Assembly: GCA_023415775.1 (NCBI GenBank)
Contig: JAEZJM010000014.1
Coordinates: 1-64,000 of the forward strand
Source of the DNA: Bacillota bacterium
GTDB taxonomy: Bacteria > Bacillota > Negativicutes > Sporomusales > UBA7701
Reading direction: 5' to 3'
DNA: 64,000 nt
Under the pieces are notes generated by a model. That model was not told where the DNA came from and made no database searches. It was given only the letters and a program-made list of their open reading frames with translations. Each line of letters begins with the position of its first letter. Within the stretch, counting starts at the first letter, position 1. A program made the translations under genes and the position numbers. This document shows, piece after piece, positions 32,191-41,662 of this stretch.

Positions 32191-33357
32191 TCAGGCCGTA
32201 CCGCCGTATGCAATTACGCCTGCCTTCATTACCATCCTGACCTGCGCCACCGCTCGGATATCCTCCAGCGGATTGCCGGCCACCGCCACGATATCGGCGG
32301 CCTTGCCCGGCGCCAGGCTGCCCACGCGCTGCTCCAGCCCGCAGACCATCGCCCCGTGCAGAGTGGCGGCTCTCAGCGCCTCCGCCGGTTTCGCTCCGGC
32401 GGCGACGATATATTCAAGTTCATGGGCCAGTCGTCCGTGCGCCCCGTCGGTGCCTACGGCATATTTCACGCCGCTCGCCACAATGGCGGCCAGCCGTTCC
32501 CGCACCTCTTCACGGCCGCGGCGGAAAGCTTCCCGCCGCGGGGCGTCGAGCGTCGGCTTGTCGGCGAGGAATTCGCCCGGCGTCAGCACCAGCCAGGACT
32601 TCGTCTGCTTGAGCAGGTCGATCTCGGCGTCGGTGAGATAATACCCGTGTTCGATCGAATCGATGCCTGCCTCGAGGCAAAGCGTGAACCCCGGCCCGCC
32701 GATGCAGTGCACCGCCGTCCTTACCCCGGCGCGGCGGGCCTCCTCGGCCAGCATCATCACTTCCTCCCGCGACGGGAAGCAGGCGATGCGCTCGCCGTTT
32801 CGCACCGTCCCGGTGGCGTAAAACTTGATCAAATCGGCGCCGTTCTTGAGGTTTTCCCGCACCGCGCACCGCCATGCCTCCACGCCGTCGAACGGCAGGC
32901 CGACAAACCCGTGCCCGTGGCTGGCCCGAATGCCCCGCGTTGCTACCACCAGCCGGGGACCGGCCAGCCGGCCCTCCTCAATCGCCTTGCGGCAGGCCAC
33001 GTCGATAAAATGGCGGTCGCCCATACAGCGCGATGTCGTCACCCCCGAGCGAAGGTCGGCCGCCAGCGTCTTCACCGCCCGCAGCGTAAGCTCGCCCTCG
33101 CTGTCGTTCATCCTGAACAGGTAATTGTCCAGGGTGACGTCGAGCGACAAGTGATTGTGGCAGTCCACCAGGCCGGGGATAAGGACGCTGTCGCCGCAAT
33201 CGACGATTTGGGCGTCGCCGGCCGCGGCCAGCAATTCTACCTTCGTCCCGACGGCGGCGATCAGACCATCCTCGGTCAGCACCGCGCCGTTCTTGAGCGG
33301 CGGGCTGCCGGCCTCGTCGATCAGCAGTCCCCCGCAAACAAGTTTGCGTTGTCCCAT
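32191..33357 (-). CDS. Amidohydrolase family protein
   Basis: A 388-residue metal-dependent hydrolase of the imidazolonepropionase/prolidase-like branch. Metal ligands are seen in VDCHNHLSLD, the carboxylysine candidate in LIKFYATG, VHCIGG, EHGYYL and the terminal aspartate in GTDGAHG. The start at 33357 follows AAAGGGA, and an alternative ATG lies 3 codons upstream. It belongs to the LacI-headed array and may open a ring or release an acid from a substrate taken up by the neighbouring transporters. It is only distantly similar to the amidohydrolase at 5.7-6.9 kb. Confidence 0.82.
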   Translation of the reverse strand: MGQRKLVCGGLLIDEAGSPPLKNGAVLTEDGLIAAVGTKVELLAAAGDAQIVDCGDSVLIPGLVDCHNHLSLDVTLDNYLFRMNDSEGELTLRAVKTLAADLRSGVTTSRCMGDRHFIDVACRKAIEEGRLAGPRLVVATRGIRASHGHGFVGLPFDGVEAWRCAVRENLKNGADLIKFYATGTVRNGERIACFPSREEVMMLAEEARRAGVRTAVHCIGGPGFTLCLEAGIDSIEHGYYLTDAEIDLLKQTKSWLVLTPGEFLADKPTLDAPRREAFRRGREEVRERLAAIVASGVKYAVGTDGAHGRLAHELEYIVAAGAKPAEALRAATLHGAMVCGLEQRVGSLAPGKAADIVAVAGNPLEDIRAVAQVRMVMKAGVIAYGGTA

Positions 33358-33390
33358 AATATTCATCCCTTTATATAGCGATTGTCTTCC

Positions 33391-34884
33391 CTACTCGCCC
33401 GCCGCCGCAGCCTTGCGCGACTGCCGCCACTTGTTAATAAACGGCCAGGACAGCGACACGACCCCGAACAGGAAGAACAGCACCGCGATCGGCCGCGTGA
33501 AGACAAGCAGGATATTGCCGTGGAACATGATCAGCGACTGCTGCAGCGCCTGCTCCAGCATCGGTCCCAGGATCAGCCCCAGAGCGATCGGCGACAGGGG
33601 CAGATCGTTCTTGACCATCACATAGCCGATAAGGCCTGCTATGAACATCACCCACACGTCGAACATCGTCGTATCGCAGGCATACGACCCGATGACCGTC
33701 AGCACGACCACCATCGGCGCCAGCGCGCTCCGCGGCGTCTTGACCACCGAGCAGGCCCCCTTGCAGAACGCCAGCCCGATGAAGTACATCAGTATCTGGA
33801 TGACCATGAAGCCAACCAGCATCGTATAGGTGATATCGGCGTGCTTAGTGAACAGATTAGGGCCGGGACGCAGCCCGTGGATATACAGGGCGCCAAGGAA
33901 AATCGCCGCCGGAGCGCTCCCCGGAATGCTCAGCGTCAGCAGCGGGATGAGCGAGCCGCCGGTGACGCCGTTGTTGCCCGCCTCCGAGGCAATGATGCCT
34001 TCCCACGAACCCTTGCCGAACTTCTCCGGCTCTTTGGACGAGCGTTTCGCCTCGTTATAGCACAGGAACGAGCCGATATCAGGCCCGGCCGCCGGGATGA
34101 TGCCGATAATAATGCCGATGACCGACGACTTCAGCGTCAGCCACCAGTGTTTGGCGAGCTCGCTTACCTTGATCGCCATCGGACCGACCGACGGGCAGAC
34201 GGTATTCTTCGCCCCCCCTTCGATCATCAGGAAAATCTCCGGCAGCGAGAATATGCCGATCAGCACCGGCACCAGCGGCACACCGCCGATCATCTCGTGC
34301 AGGCCGTAAGTAAAGCGCGGAAAACCCTCCACCGGATCCTGGCCGACCGTCGCCAGTATCAGGCTCAGGAAACCCACCAGCACGCCCTTGACCATATTTT
34401 CCGCCGTCAGCATGCACACCACGCTCAGGCCGAAGAAAGCCAGCATCATCGTCTCCGGCGGCCCCACCTTCAGAGCAAAGATCGCCAGCACCGGCGCACC
34501 CAGCAGCAGGGCGATCGAGCTCAGAAAGCCGCCCATCGCCGACCCGAAGGTCGATAGATGCAGCGCCTTTCCTGCCTGACCCTGTTTGGTCAGATAGAAG
34601 CCGTCGAAGGTCGTCGGCATCGACGCCGGCGTTCCCGGGATGCCCAGAAGCACTGCCGACACCGACCCGCCGTAGATCGCGCCGCAATAGATGCCGCTAA
34701 GAAGCAGCAGCGCCGCCTCCGGCGTCAGGAAATACGAGACAGGCACAAACACCGCCACACCCATCGTGGCCGTAAAACCGGGAAGAGAACCGAACAGGAT
34801 ACCGATCGCCGTACCGGCTATGGCGACGGCTAGGTTCATCGGTTCGAAAAAGTTAGTGAAGCCGACCAGGACATTTTCCCACAT
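33391..34884 (-). CDS. Tripartite tricarboxylate transporter, large permease TctA (copy 1)
   Basis: The 497-residue protein has 11-12 membrane helices and the duplicated TctA motif GSLPGFTATMGVAVFVPVSY and GIIPAAGPDIGSFLCYNEAK, plus ASEAGNNGVTGGSLIPLLTL. It is clearly diverged from copy 2, so the two systems probably differ in substrate. A GGGGGAG site precedes the ATG. Confidence 0.9.
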   Translation of the reverse strand: MWENVLVGFTNFFEPMNLAVAIAGTAIGILFGSLPGFTATMGVAVFVPVSYFLTPEAALLLLSGIYCGAIYGGSVSAVLLGIPGTPASMPTTFDGFYLTKQGQAGKALHLSTFGSAMGGFLSSIALLLGAPVLAIFALKVGPPETMMLAFFGLSVVCMLTAENMVKGVLVGFLSLILATVGQDPVEGFPRFTYGLHEMIGGVPLVPVLIGIFSLPEIFLMIEGGAKNTVCPSVGPMAIKVSELAKHWWLTLKSSVIGIIIGIIPAAGPDIGSFLCYNEAKRSSKEPEKFGKGSWEGIIASEAGNNGVTGGSLIPLLTLSIPGSAPAAIFLGALYIHGLRPGPNLFTKHADITYTMLVGFMVIQILMYFIGLAFCKGACSVVKTPRSALAPMVVVLTVIGSYACDTTMFDVWVMFIAGLIGYVMVKNDLPLSPIALGLILGPMLEQALQQSLIMFHGNILLVFTRPIAVLFFLFGVVSLSWPFINKWRQSRKAAAAGE

Positions 34885-34896
34885 CTGTTTCTCCCC

Positions 34897-35397
34897 CTAC
34901 AGATCCAGGAATTCGAGCAGCATACCTGTGGGCAGCGACACGAATAACAGGTCTGTGAACAGAATATACAGAGCCAGGGCGACGATCACCGGGACGGTGA
35001 AAAGAATCTTTTTATCCCGCATCCCCAGGTACGCCATGGCGACGATGCCGAAAATGATTGTCGCAAGCAGATATCCGAGAAAGTAGATGCTCACGATATG
35101 CGCGAAGATAATGGCGATCATAACCGCAACCTGCCTGTTCATCACGAACGGCGGCCTGTCGCTTTGCCGTTTGGCCTTCATGAACGCCTGCACAAGCAGC
35201 GTCAGTGTCAGCGCCATTGCGCATCCCAGCAGAATCCGGGGATAAAACTGAGCCTTTTCGGGCGTGCCGGCCGCATCCACCCACAGCTTGATCTCGCCGA
35301 TAAACAGTACGATTGCGATCAGGGCATCAGCCGGTATGACTCGCAGTAACGCGTTAATGGCAATAACCTCCTCCCGAAGCAACCTGCGCCGTCGCAC
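34897..35397 (-). CDS. Tripartite tricarboxylate transporter, small permease TctB (copy 1)
   Basis: A 166-residue frame with four hydrophobic segments, placed between tctC and tctA as expected for TctB. The start is doubtful. The first usual codon is a GTG at 35397, which gives an Arg-rich start and has no ribosome site. The only strong site in the region is GGGAGGAGG further inside, and the next codon at proper spacing is ATT (35358). An ATT start would give a normal TctB N-terminus (INALLRVIPADALIAIVLF). The longer form is listed. Confidence 0.75.
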   Translation of the reverse strand: MRRRRLLREEVIAINALLRVIPADALIAIVLFIGEIKLWVDAAGTPEKAQFYPRILLGCAMALTLTLLVQAFMKAKRQSDRPPFVMNRQVAVMIAIIFAHIVSIYFLGYLLATIIFGIVAMAYLGMRDKKILFTVPVIVALALYILFTDLLFVSLPTGMLLEFLDL

Positions 35398-35454
35398 CTC
35401 TCAGGCGGGTCCGGCCAAAGCCGGAACCCGCCTCGGTGACAGAACGGCCCGACG

Positions 35455-36465
35455 TTATTGGGGCTTGATTCCCAGTTCGTTGATAAGGCTCTTGTAAACT
35501 TCGAAGTCCTTCTTGTAGAACTCGCCGAATTGCTTGTAATCCATGAACTTCGGCGCCAAACCGGCCTTCTTGGCTTCTTCCTGCCAGCCCTTGTCGTCAT
35601 AAACCTTCTTCAGCGCGTCGCTCAGAATCTTGATGACTTCCTCCGGCGTGCCGGGGGTCACCACGATGCCGCGCCACTGGGCGTGAACGACGTCGATGCC
35701 TTGCTCCTTCAGGGTCGGCACATTGGGAGCCAGCGGCGAGCGTTCGGCGCTGGTCACGGCAATGGCGATTACGTGGCCGGCTTCCATAGCGGCCAGAGCT
35801 TCGGAGATCGACTGGCTGGCGCTGTCGCAGTTGCTGCCGGCCACCGCGGCCAGCGCCGGAGCGCCGCCGTTGAACGGCATCCGCTTGAATTTCGCGCCGG
35901 TCGCCTTCTCGACCTTGAGGCGGAGGAAGTCGTGAACGTTCCAGTTACCGCCCATACCCATCGTGATCTGCTCGGGCTTGCTCTTGGCCAGGTCGATGAA
36001 CTCCTTCATGTTCTTGACGCCGAGGTCCTTGCGGACGACGATGAAGTTGGCGTCGTCAGACAGCAGCGCCACAGGCACGAAGCTCTTCTCGTTGTAGGTA
36101 ATGCCCTTCATTATGAACTGGTCGGTGAACTGGAACGGCACCAGCGCGCCTACCTGATAGCCGTCCGGCTTCATGTTGGCGATAGTGGTCGCGCCCTGGA
36201 CGCCGCCGCCAGCGGGCACGTTGGTAACGACGACCTTGGTGTTGTTAGGCAGGTACTTCTCAAGATACTTGGCCGTTATCCGGGACATGACATCTTGGCC
36301 GCCGCCGGCGGAATAGGGCACGATGATCTCGATCGGCTTCTTCGGGTAATCGATTGCTTTCTTGGCCGTGTCCGCGCTCTTGCCGCCGCCGCAGCCGGCT
36401 ACCAGCACGACGCTCAGCGCTACTACGAGTAGACCCAGGACCCAACGGTACTTCTTGGAAAACAT
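35455..36465 (-). CDS. Tripartite tricarboxylate transporter substrate-binding protein TctC (copy 1)
   Basis: The 336-residue Bug/TctC receptor has a lipoprotein signal peptide (lipobox LVAGC) and the family N-terminus YPKKPIEIIVPYSAGGGQD. GGGAGGGA before 36465 fixes the start over an upstream in-frame codon. It is the first transporter gene after the SDR and would capture the acid that the TctA/TctB pair imports. Confidence 0.9.
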   Translation of the reverse strand: MFSKKYRWVLGLLVVALSVVLVAGCGGGKSADTAKKAIDYPKKPIEIIVPYSAGGGQDVMSRITAKYLEKYLPNNTKVVVTNVPAGGGVQGATTIANMKPDGYQVGALVPFQFTDQFIMKGITYNEKSFVPVALLSDDANFIVVRKDLGVKNMKEFIDLAKSKPEQITMGMGGNWNVHDFLRLKVEKATGAKFKRMPFNGGAPALAAVAGSNCDSASQSISEALAAMEAGHVIAIAVTSAERSPLAPNVPTLKEQGIDVVHAQWRGIVVTPGTPEEVIKILSDALKKVYDDKGWQEEAKKAGLAPKFMDYKQFGEFYKKDFEVYKSLINELGIKPQ

Positions 36466-36507
36466 CACTTTACATTCCCTCCCATTTATATTTTGGAGCA
36501 TAGCACC

Positions 36508-37272
36508 CTAACGAATGTTGTTGCCGTTGATGATCGTATAGCCGCCGTCGACGATCACCGCCTGGCCGGTAATAAAGCCGCCCCCGGTGATCAGGCTGAC
36601 CACCGCCTCGCCGACATCCTCGGCTTCGGCCGGCCGGCCCAGCGGCGTACCCGCCGACAGTTTCCTGGCAAACTCGGGTTTGTCGCCCACCCAGCGGGTC
36701 ATAACCACGCCCGGCAGCACCGCGTTCACCCGCACATCGGGTGCGAGCACCAGGGCGAACGATTTTGTCACGCTGATCGCTGCCGCTTTCGAAGCACAGT
36801 AAGCCATCGAGCTGCCGCGACCGGTGATGCCGGAAATCGAGCACACGTTCACCACGCAGCCCTTATTCTTTTTCAATTCCTCGGCGCAAGCCCGGATGAG
36901 GAAAAAATGACCTTTCACGTTCGTATTCCAGGCATTGTCCCAGTACTCTTCCTTCATGCCTTCCAGGTCGTCCATAGCCACATGGTCGGTCGTGCCCGCA
37001 TTGTTTACGACCACATCCACCCGGCCGAACTTCGCCATCGCCTCCGCGAACATCCGGCGCGCGTCGGCGTCCTTGGACACGTCCGCCTTGCAGATCATAC
37101 CGTCGGCGCCGAGTTTTTTCACCTCCGCCAGCGTTGCGATCGCGTCGCTCTCGGAGCGAGAGTAGTTAACGACAACGTTGGCCCCTCTCTCGGCCAGCAT
37201 CAGCGTCACGGCGCGGCCGATACCCGTGCCGCCGCCGGTGACGATCGCCGTTCTCCCTTTCACGTCGAACAT
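36508..37272 (-). CDS. SDR family oxidoreductase
   Basis: A classical short-chain dehydrogenase/reductase of 254 residues. The nucleotide motif is TGGGTGIGRAV. The NNAG motif (VVNNAGTT), the catalytic serine (SISGITG) and YCASK complete the active site. FabG-like proteins of this type oxidise secondary alcohols or reduce ketones with NAD(P). The substrate is probably an intermediate of the compound imported by the neighbouring TctABC. It is the first gene behind the LacI-type operator at 37373-37390. Upstream in-frame ATGs lack ribosome sites. Confidence 0.88.
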   Translation of the reverse strand: MFDVKGRTAIVTGGGTGIGRAVTLMLAERGANVVVNYSRSESDAIATLAEVKKLGADGMICKADVSKDADARRMFAEAMAKFGRVDVVVNNAGTTDHVAMDDLEGMKEEYWDNAWNTNVKGHFFLIRACAEELKKNKGCVVNVCSISGITGRGSSMAYCASKAAAISVTKSFALVLAPDVRVNAVLPGVVMTRWVGDKPEFARKLSAGTPLGRPAEAEDVGEAVVSLITGGGFITGQAVIVDGGYTIINGNNIR

Positions 37273-37372
37273 AATACCACCATTCCTTCCGTGTATTTTC
37301 TGCCTCCGGGCCGTTTCCGGTCCGCAGGCTTTCAGCAGCACCCGCTACTTTGACTAAAACAGAGAAAATCAT

Positions 37373-37390
37373 CAAGTAAACGTTTACTTG
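37373..37390. promoter_or_regulatory. LacI-family operator in front of the SDR/tct array
   Basis: CAAGTAAACGTTTACTTG is a perfect 18-bp palindrome with the central CG typical of LacI/GalR-family sites. It lies about 100 bp upstream of the SDR start and 9 bp past the regulator's stop codon. It also resembles a CcpA cre site with two mismatches. Confidence 0.75.
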
Positions 37391-37398
37391 AGCAAAAT

Positions 37399-38412
37399 TT
37401 AGATCCGTCGCTCGCCGTTGCCGACAATCAGGCGCGGCTGGAAAACAACCTCGCGATTATTAAGACCATTGTTCTGGATACGCTCCAGCATAAGCTCGGC
37501 CACCTTGCCGCCCATCAGCGACGGGTCCGAAGCGGCGATCGTCGGCCGCACCGAAAACAGCTCGATGTTCTCGATTCTTTCGTAAGCCACGATCGACAAC
37601 TCCTCCGGCACGCTCACGCCGTTGTTCATCACATACTTCAGCGCCCCGACGGTCATCATGTTGTTCATTACGATCATCGCCGTCGGCCGGTCGCTCATCC
37701 GCGCCCAGGCGGCCGCTCCCTGGTAGCCGGCTTCCAGCGTGAAGTCGCCGTCATACCTGTAAGGATAACCCTCGCCGACATCTATCCCGACCTCGTGCAT
37801 CGCCTTCTGGAAACCCGTGAACCTCCCCCGGCCGGTGCTCACGTTCAGCGCACCGTTGAGGACGAAAATCTTGCGGTGCCCGAGATCCAGCAGATGGGTG
37901 GTAAGCTCATACGCACCCTGGACGCTGTTGCTGTCTACAAGGTCGCCGCGGAAGCAGACGTCGCGGATTTTGCGGTTGACCGCCACCACCGGAATCTTCT
38001 TGCTCAGCCCGACCACATAGTCGTCGTTCTCGCCCGTGGTGTTGAGGATCAGCCCGTCGATCTTCTTGCTTGTCAGCAGCTCGAGATAGGCCAGCTCGCG
38101 CTTCTTCCTGTTCTCCGTGCTGCAGACTATCAGGCTGTAGCCCTCCTTGTTGACAATATCCTCGACCGCCTTGGCCATCTCGATGAAATAGTTATTGGTG
38201 ATGTCGGAAACCAGGAAGCCCAGCGAAAAGGTGGCGTCCTTCTTTAGGCTCCTCGCAATGAGGTTGGGCACATACTGCAGCTCGCCGATCGATTGCTGCA
38301 CGCTCCTGGTTACCTCCGGGCTTACATAGTAGTTGCTGTTGATGACCCGAGAAACGGTGGCGACCGATACTCCCGCGTGCCTGGCGACATCCTTGATCGT
38401 GACCTTTTCCAC
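37399..38412 (-). CDS. LacI family transcriptional regulator
   Basis: The 337-residue regulator has an N-terminal LacI helix-turn-helix (VTIKDVARHAGVSVATVSRVI), a hinge helix (PNLIARSLK) and a periplasmic-binding-protein-like sensor domain (FSLGFLVSDITNNYF to the end). The start is the GTG at 38412, with GAGGG upstream. There is no ATG close to the family N-terminus. It heads a co-directional array of 12 further genes. Two similar palindromes, one before the SDR and one before its own start, suggest it controls both. The ligand is unknown. Confidence 0.9.
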   Translation of the reverse strand: MEKVTIKDVARHAGVSVATVSRVINSNYYVSPEVTRSVQQSIGELQYVPNLIARSLKKDATFSLGFLVSDITNNYFIEMAKAVEDIVNKEGYSLIVCSTENRKKRELAYLELLTSKKIDGLILNTTGENDDYVVGLSKKIPVVAVNRKIRDVCFRGDLVDSNSVQGAYELTTHLLDLGHRKIFVLNGALNVSTGRGRFTGFQKAMHEVGIDVGEGYPYRYDGDFTLEAGYQGAAAWARMSDRPTAMIVMNNMMTVGALKYVMNNGVSVPEELSIVAYERIENIELFSVRPTIAASDPSLMGGKVAELMLERIQNNGLNNREVVFQPRLIVGNGERRI

Positions 38413-38426
38413 ACTAACCCTCTTCT

Positions 38427-38438
38427 GTAATCGTTTAC
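38427..38438. promoter_or_regulatory. Probable auto-regulatory operator of the LacI-family gene
   Basis: GTAATCGTTTAC is a near-palindrome that shares the core GTAAACG...TTAC with the perfect operator at 37373-37390. It lies 14 bp upstream of the GTG start. Confidence 0.6.
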
Positions 38439-38512
38439 TTACATTAACATTATCATCATCTGCCACGACTGTCAACGGAAAACGCGGAATAGTCAGACAC
38501 TTGCGAGAATGC

Positions 38513-38559
38513 GTTTTCCCGCGCCGGCCGGGCTTTGCGCCCGGCCGGCGCGGGAAAAC
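38513..38559. terminator. 21-bp perfect hairpin at the end of the ior-abf operon
   Basis: Bases 38513-38533 pair perfectly with 38539-38559 around a 5-base loop, giving a very GC-rich stem. It lies 8 bp past the stop of the MaoC gene. No T tract follows on the minus strand. T-rich sequence flanks it on the plus strand instead. It may be a transcript end or a repeat element. Confidence 0.55.
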
Positions 38560-38566
38560 AGCTCTT

Positions 38567-38983
38567 TTACTTTTTGAGCATCGTCGCCTTGCCGTCAACC
38601 ACCAGCACGCCGTCCTGGTTGGTCACCGTCGTCCGGAAGATCAGCCGGTTCTTGGCTTCGATCTTCTCGATGCACTCCACCGTGGCCGTCACCGTGTCGC
38701 CGATTTTCACCGGCGCGCGGAAGGAAAGCTCCTGGCCCATGTAGATGGTGTTGGCCCCCGGCAGCGCGGTGCCGAGCACCGCCGAAATGAACCCTGCCGA
38801 CAGCATGCCGTGGGCGATCCGCTCCTTGAACATCGTCTGCTTGGCAAACTCGCTGTTGATATGCACCGGGTTGAAGTCGCCGGTCACGCCGGCAAAAGAA
38901 TAGACGTCGAACTCGCTCACCGTTTTGGTCATGCTCGCCTTGTCGCCGACCTTGACGTCGGCGAACGGGATATCCTGCACCAT
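38567..38983 (-). CDS. MaoC family (R)-specific enoyl-CoA hydratase
   Basis: A 138-residue hot-dog-fold hydratase that adds water to crotonyl-CoA-type enoyl-CoAs to give (R)-3-hydroxyacyl-CoA, as in PhaJ. The hydratase motif is seen in FAGVTGDFNPVHINSEFA, with Asp and His as catalytic pair. AAGGAG before 38983 and the normal family length set the start. It is the last gene of the IclR-headed operon, downstream of acyl-CoA dehydrogenase and 4-hydroxybutyryl-CoA dehydratase, both of which act on the same crotonyl-CoA pool. Confidence 0.85.
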   Translation of the reverse strand: MVQDIPFADVKVGDKASMTKTVSEFDVYSFAGVTGDFNPVHINSEFAKQTMFKERIAHGMLSAGFISAVLGTALPGANTIYMGQELSFRAPVKIGDTVTATVECIEKIEAKNRLIFRTTVTNQDGVLVVDGKATMLKK

Positions 38984-39019
38984 ATCCGTCGCTCCTTCCC
39001 TAACCAATCTCCCCCGCGT

Positions 39020-40159
<1,140 letters not shown>

Positions 40160-40190
40160 TTTTCTTCCTCCACTTCATTTTCGTTTGTAC

Positions 40191-41660
40191 TTATTGGGAG
40201 ACGCTATCCACGCCGGCTATCCCGGCGATCTTCTTCGCCAATTCCTTTTTGCCCTCAAGATTGCCCTGGCGGGCGATCATGATCCGCTGCGCCTGGGGCG
40301 AGCCGGCGCCGTGCATCGACTCGGTGCGGTAGCCGACCGCCGCCGTTCCCAGCGTCAGATTCTCCACCAGCCTGAGTATCCGCATGCGGTGCTCGGTCGG
40401 CACGCCCGTCGTGCCGCCGAGGTACTTCTCAAGCTTCGGCCCAATCTCGGGATGGCGGAAATCCTGCTCCGACGGCATGGTCACGAACAGGCCGCCGGCG
40501 ATATCCTCGGCCAGGCGGGCGATCTCGTACGGGAAGCGGGTCACGTTCTGCTTGCAGACGTTGGCCAGCAGCATATCGATCAGGTACGTCCCCGAGGCCG
40601 TTCTCGCCCCGGCGGCCGAGCAGGCGATGCCGCAGGCGTACAGCGTCTCGTTGAGGTGGACCATCTCGATCAGCTTATCCTTGACATGCGACGCCTTGGC
40701 GGCGCCGTTGTACTCGGCAGCCAGCGCGGCAGCGCCGATCAGCACGTCGCCCACGCCCACCTTGCAGCCGCCGTAGCTCTGGCGGTGGTACCCGGCGAAC
40801 CGCTCCACCAGCGCACCGCTGAAGCGGTACTCGCCGCACATGAACACGTCCTTCCACGGCACGAACACATCCTCGAAAATCACCAGCGACTCATGGCCGC
40901 CGAAGGTGCTATTTCCGGTATCGATCTCCCCGCCCTCCAGCTTGCGGGTATCGCACGACTGGCGGCCATAGATATACGTTATCCCGGCCGCGTCGGCGGG
41001 CGCGGCGAAGCACACGGCATAAGCCGCGTCCTCCTCGCCCATGCTGATCGTCGGCATCACCAGAATCCAGTGGGAGTTGAGCGCCCCCGTCTGGTGGCAC
41101 TTCGCCCCGCGCACCACGATCCCGTCGGCCCGCTTCTCAACCACGCGGAGGAAAAGGTCGGGGTCGGCCTGCTTATGGGGCGGGAGGCTGCGGTCGCCCT
41201 TGGGGTCGGTCATCGCCCCGTCGACCGTCAGATCGCCGTCCTGCACCATGGTGACAAAATCGATGAACCGAGCGTGATAATCCGTCCCCAGTTCCCGGTC
41301 CATCTCGAACGTCACGCTCTCGACGGCGTTGATCGCATCCATGCCCACGCAGCGCTGGAAGCACGACGCCGTCTTCTGGCCCAGCAGCCGCTGCATCTTC
41401 ACCTTCTTCACCAGGTCGTCGGCGCTCTGGTGCAGGTGGGCGAAACGGTTGATCTTACGGCCCGTCAGGCTGGACGTCGCCGTCATCAGCTCCTCGTGGG
41501 CCGGGTCGTGCGCCAGGGAATACGTCATCTTCACCGCATTCAGCGACGGGCGGATAATGGGGTGATCGACCGGACTGGCGACCTTCTCCCCCAGCAGATA
41601 CAGGTTAAACTTCATCTTGCGCAGGCTTTCCTCATACTGCGCCGCCGTCATGAGCGCCAT
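40191..41660 (-). CDS. abfD: 4-hydroxybutyryl-CoA dehydratase / vinylacetyl-CoA isomerase
   Basis: This [4Fe-4S]- and FAD-dependent enzyme dehydrates 4-hydroxybutyryl-CoA to crotonyl-CoA by a ketyl-radical mechanism. All four cluster ligands known from the Clostridium aminobutyricum enzyme are present in the right places: C100 and C104 in ASCFQRCVG, H292 and C299 in YHRQSYGGC. The 489-residue length matches. The conserved cluster argues against the related HpaB-type flavin monooxygenases. It lies 3 bp behind iorB. No 4-hydroxybutyrate CoA-transferase or dehydrogenase is in the window, so the source of its substrate is open. Confidence 0.92.
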   Translation of the reverse strand: MALMTAAQYEESLRKMKFNLYLLGEKVASPVDHPIIRPSLNAVKMTYSLAHDPAHEELMTATSSLTGRKINRFAHLHQSADDLVKKVKMQRLLGQKTASCFQRCVGMDAINAVESVTFEMDRELGTDYHARFIDFVTMVQDGDLTVDGAMTDPKGDRSLPPHKQADPDLFLRVVEKRADGIVVRGAKCHQTGALNSHWILVMPTISMGEEDAAYAVCFAAPADAAGITYIYGRQSCDTRKLEGGEIDTGNSTFGGHESLVIFEDVFVPWKDVFMCGEYRFSGALVERFAGYHRQSYGGCKVGVGDVLIGAAALAAEYNGAAKASHVKDKLIEMVHLNETLYACGIACSAAGARTASGTYLIDMLLANVCKQNVTRFPYEIARLAEDIAGGLFVTMPSEQDFRHPEIGPKLEKYLGGTTGVPTEHRMRILRLVENLTLGTAAVGYRTESMHGAGSPQAQRIMIARQGNLEGKKELAKKIAGIAGVDSVSQ

Positions 41661-41662
41661 TA

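Noticed and set aside
30916..33378. An 820-codon plus-strand open frame
   Set aside because: Antisense to the Fe-S protein, DUF3795 and amidohydrolase genes, all of which show family motifs. The translation is low-complexity Arg/His-rich.
40191..41660. A 4-hydroxyphenylacetate 3-monooxygenase (HpaB-type) reading of abfD
   Set aside because: The fold is shared, but the three cysteines and one histidine that bind the [4Fe-4S] cluster in 4-hydroxybutyryl-CoA dehydratase are all present at the expected positions.
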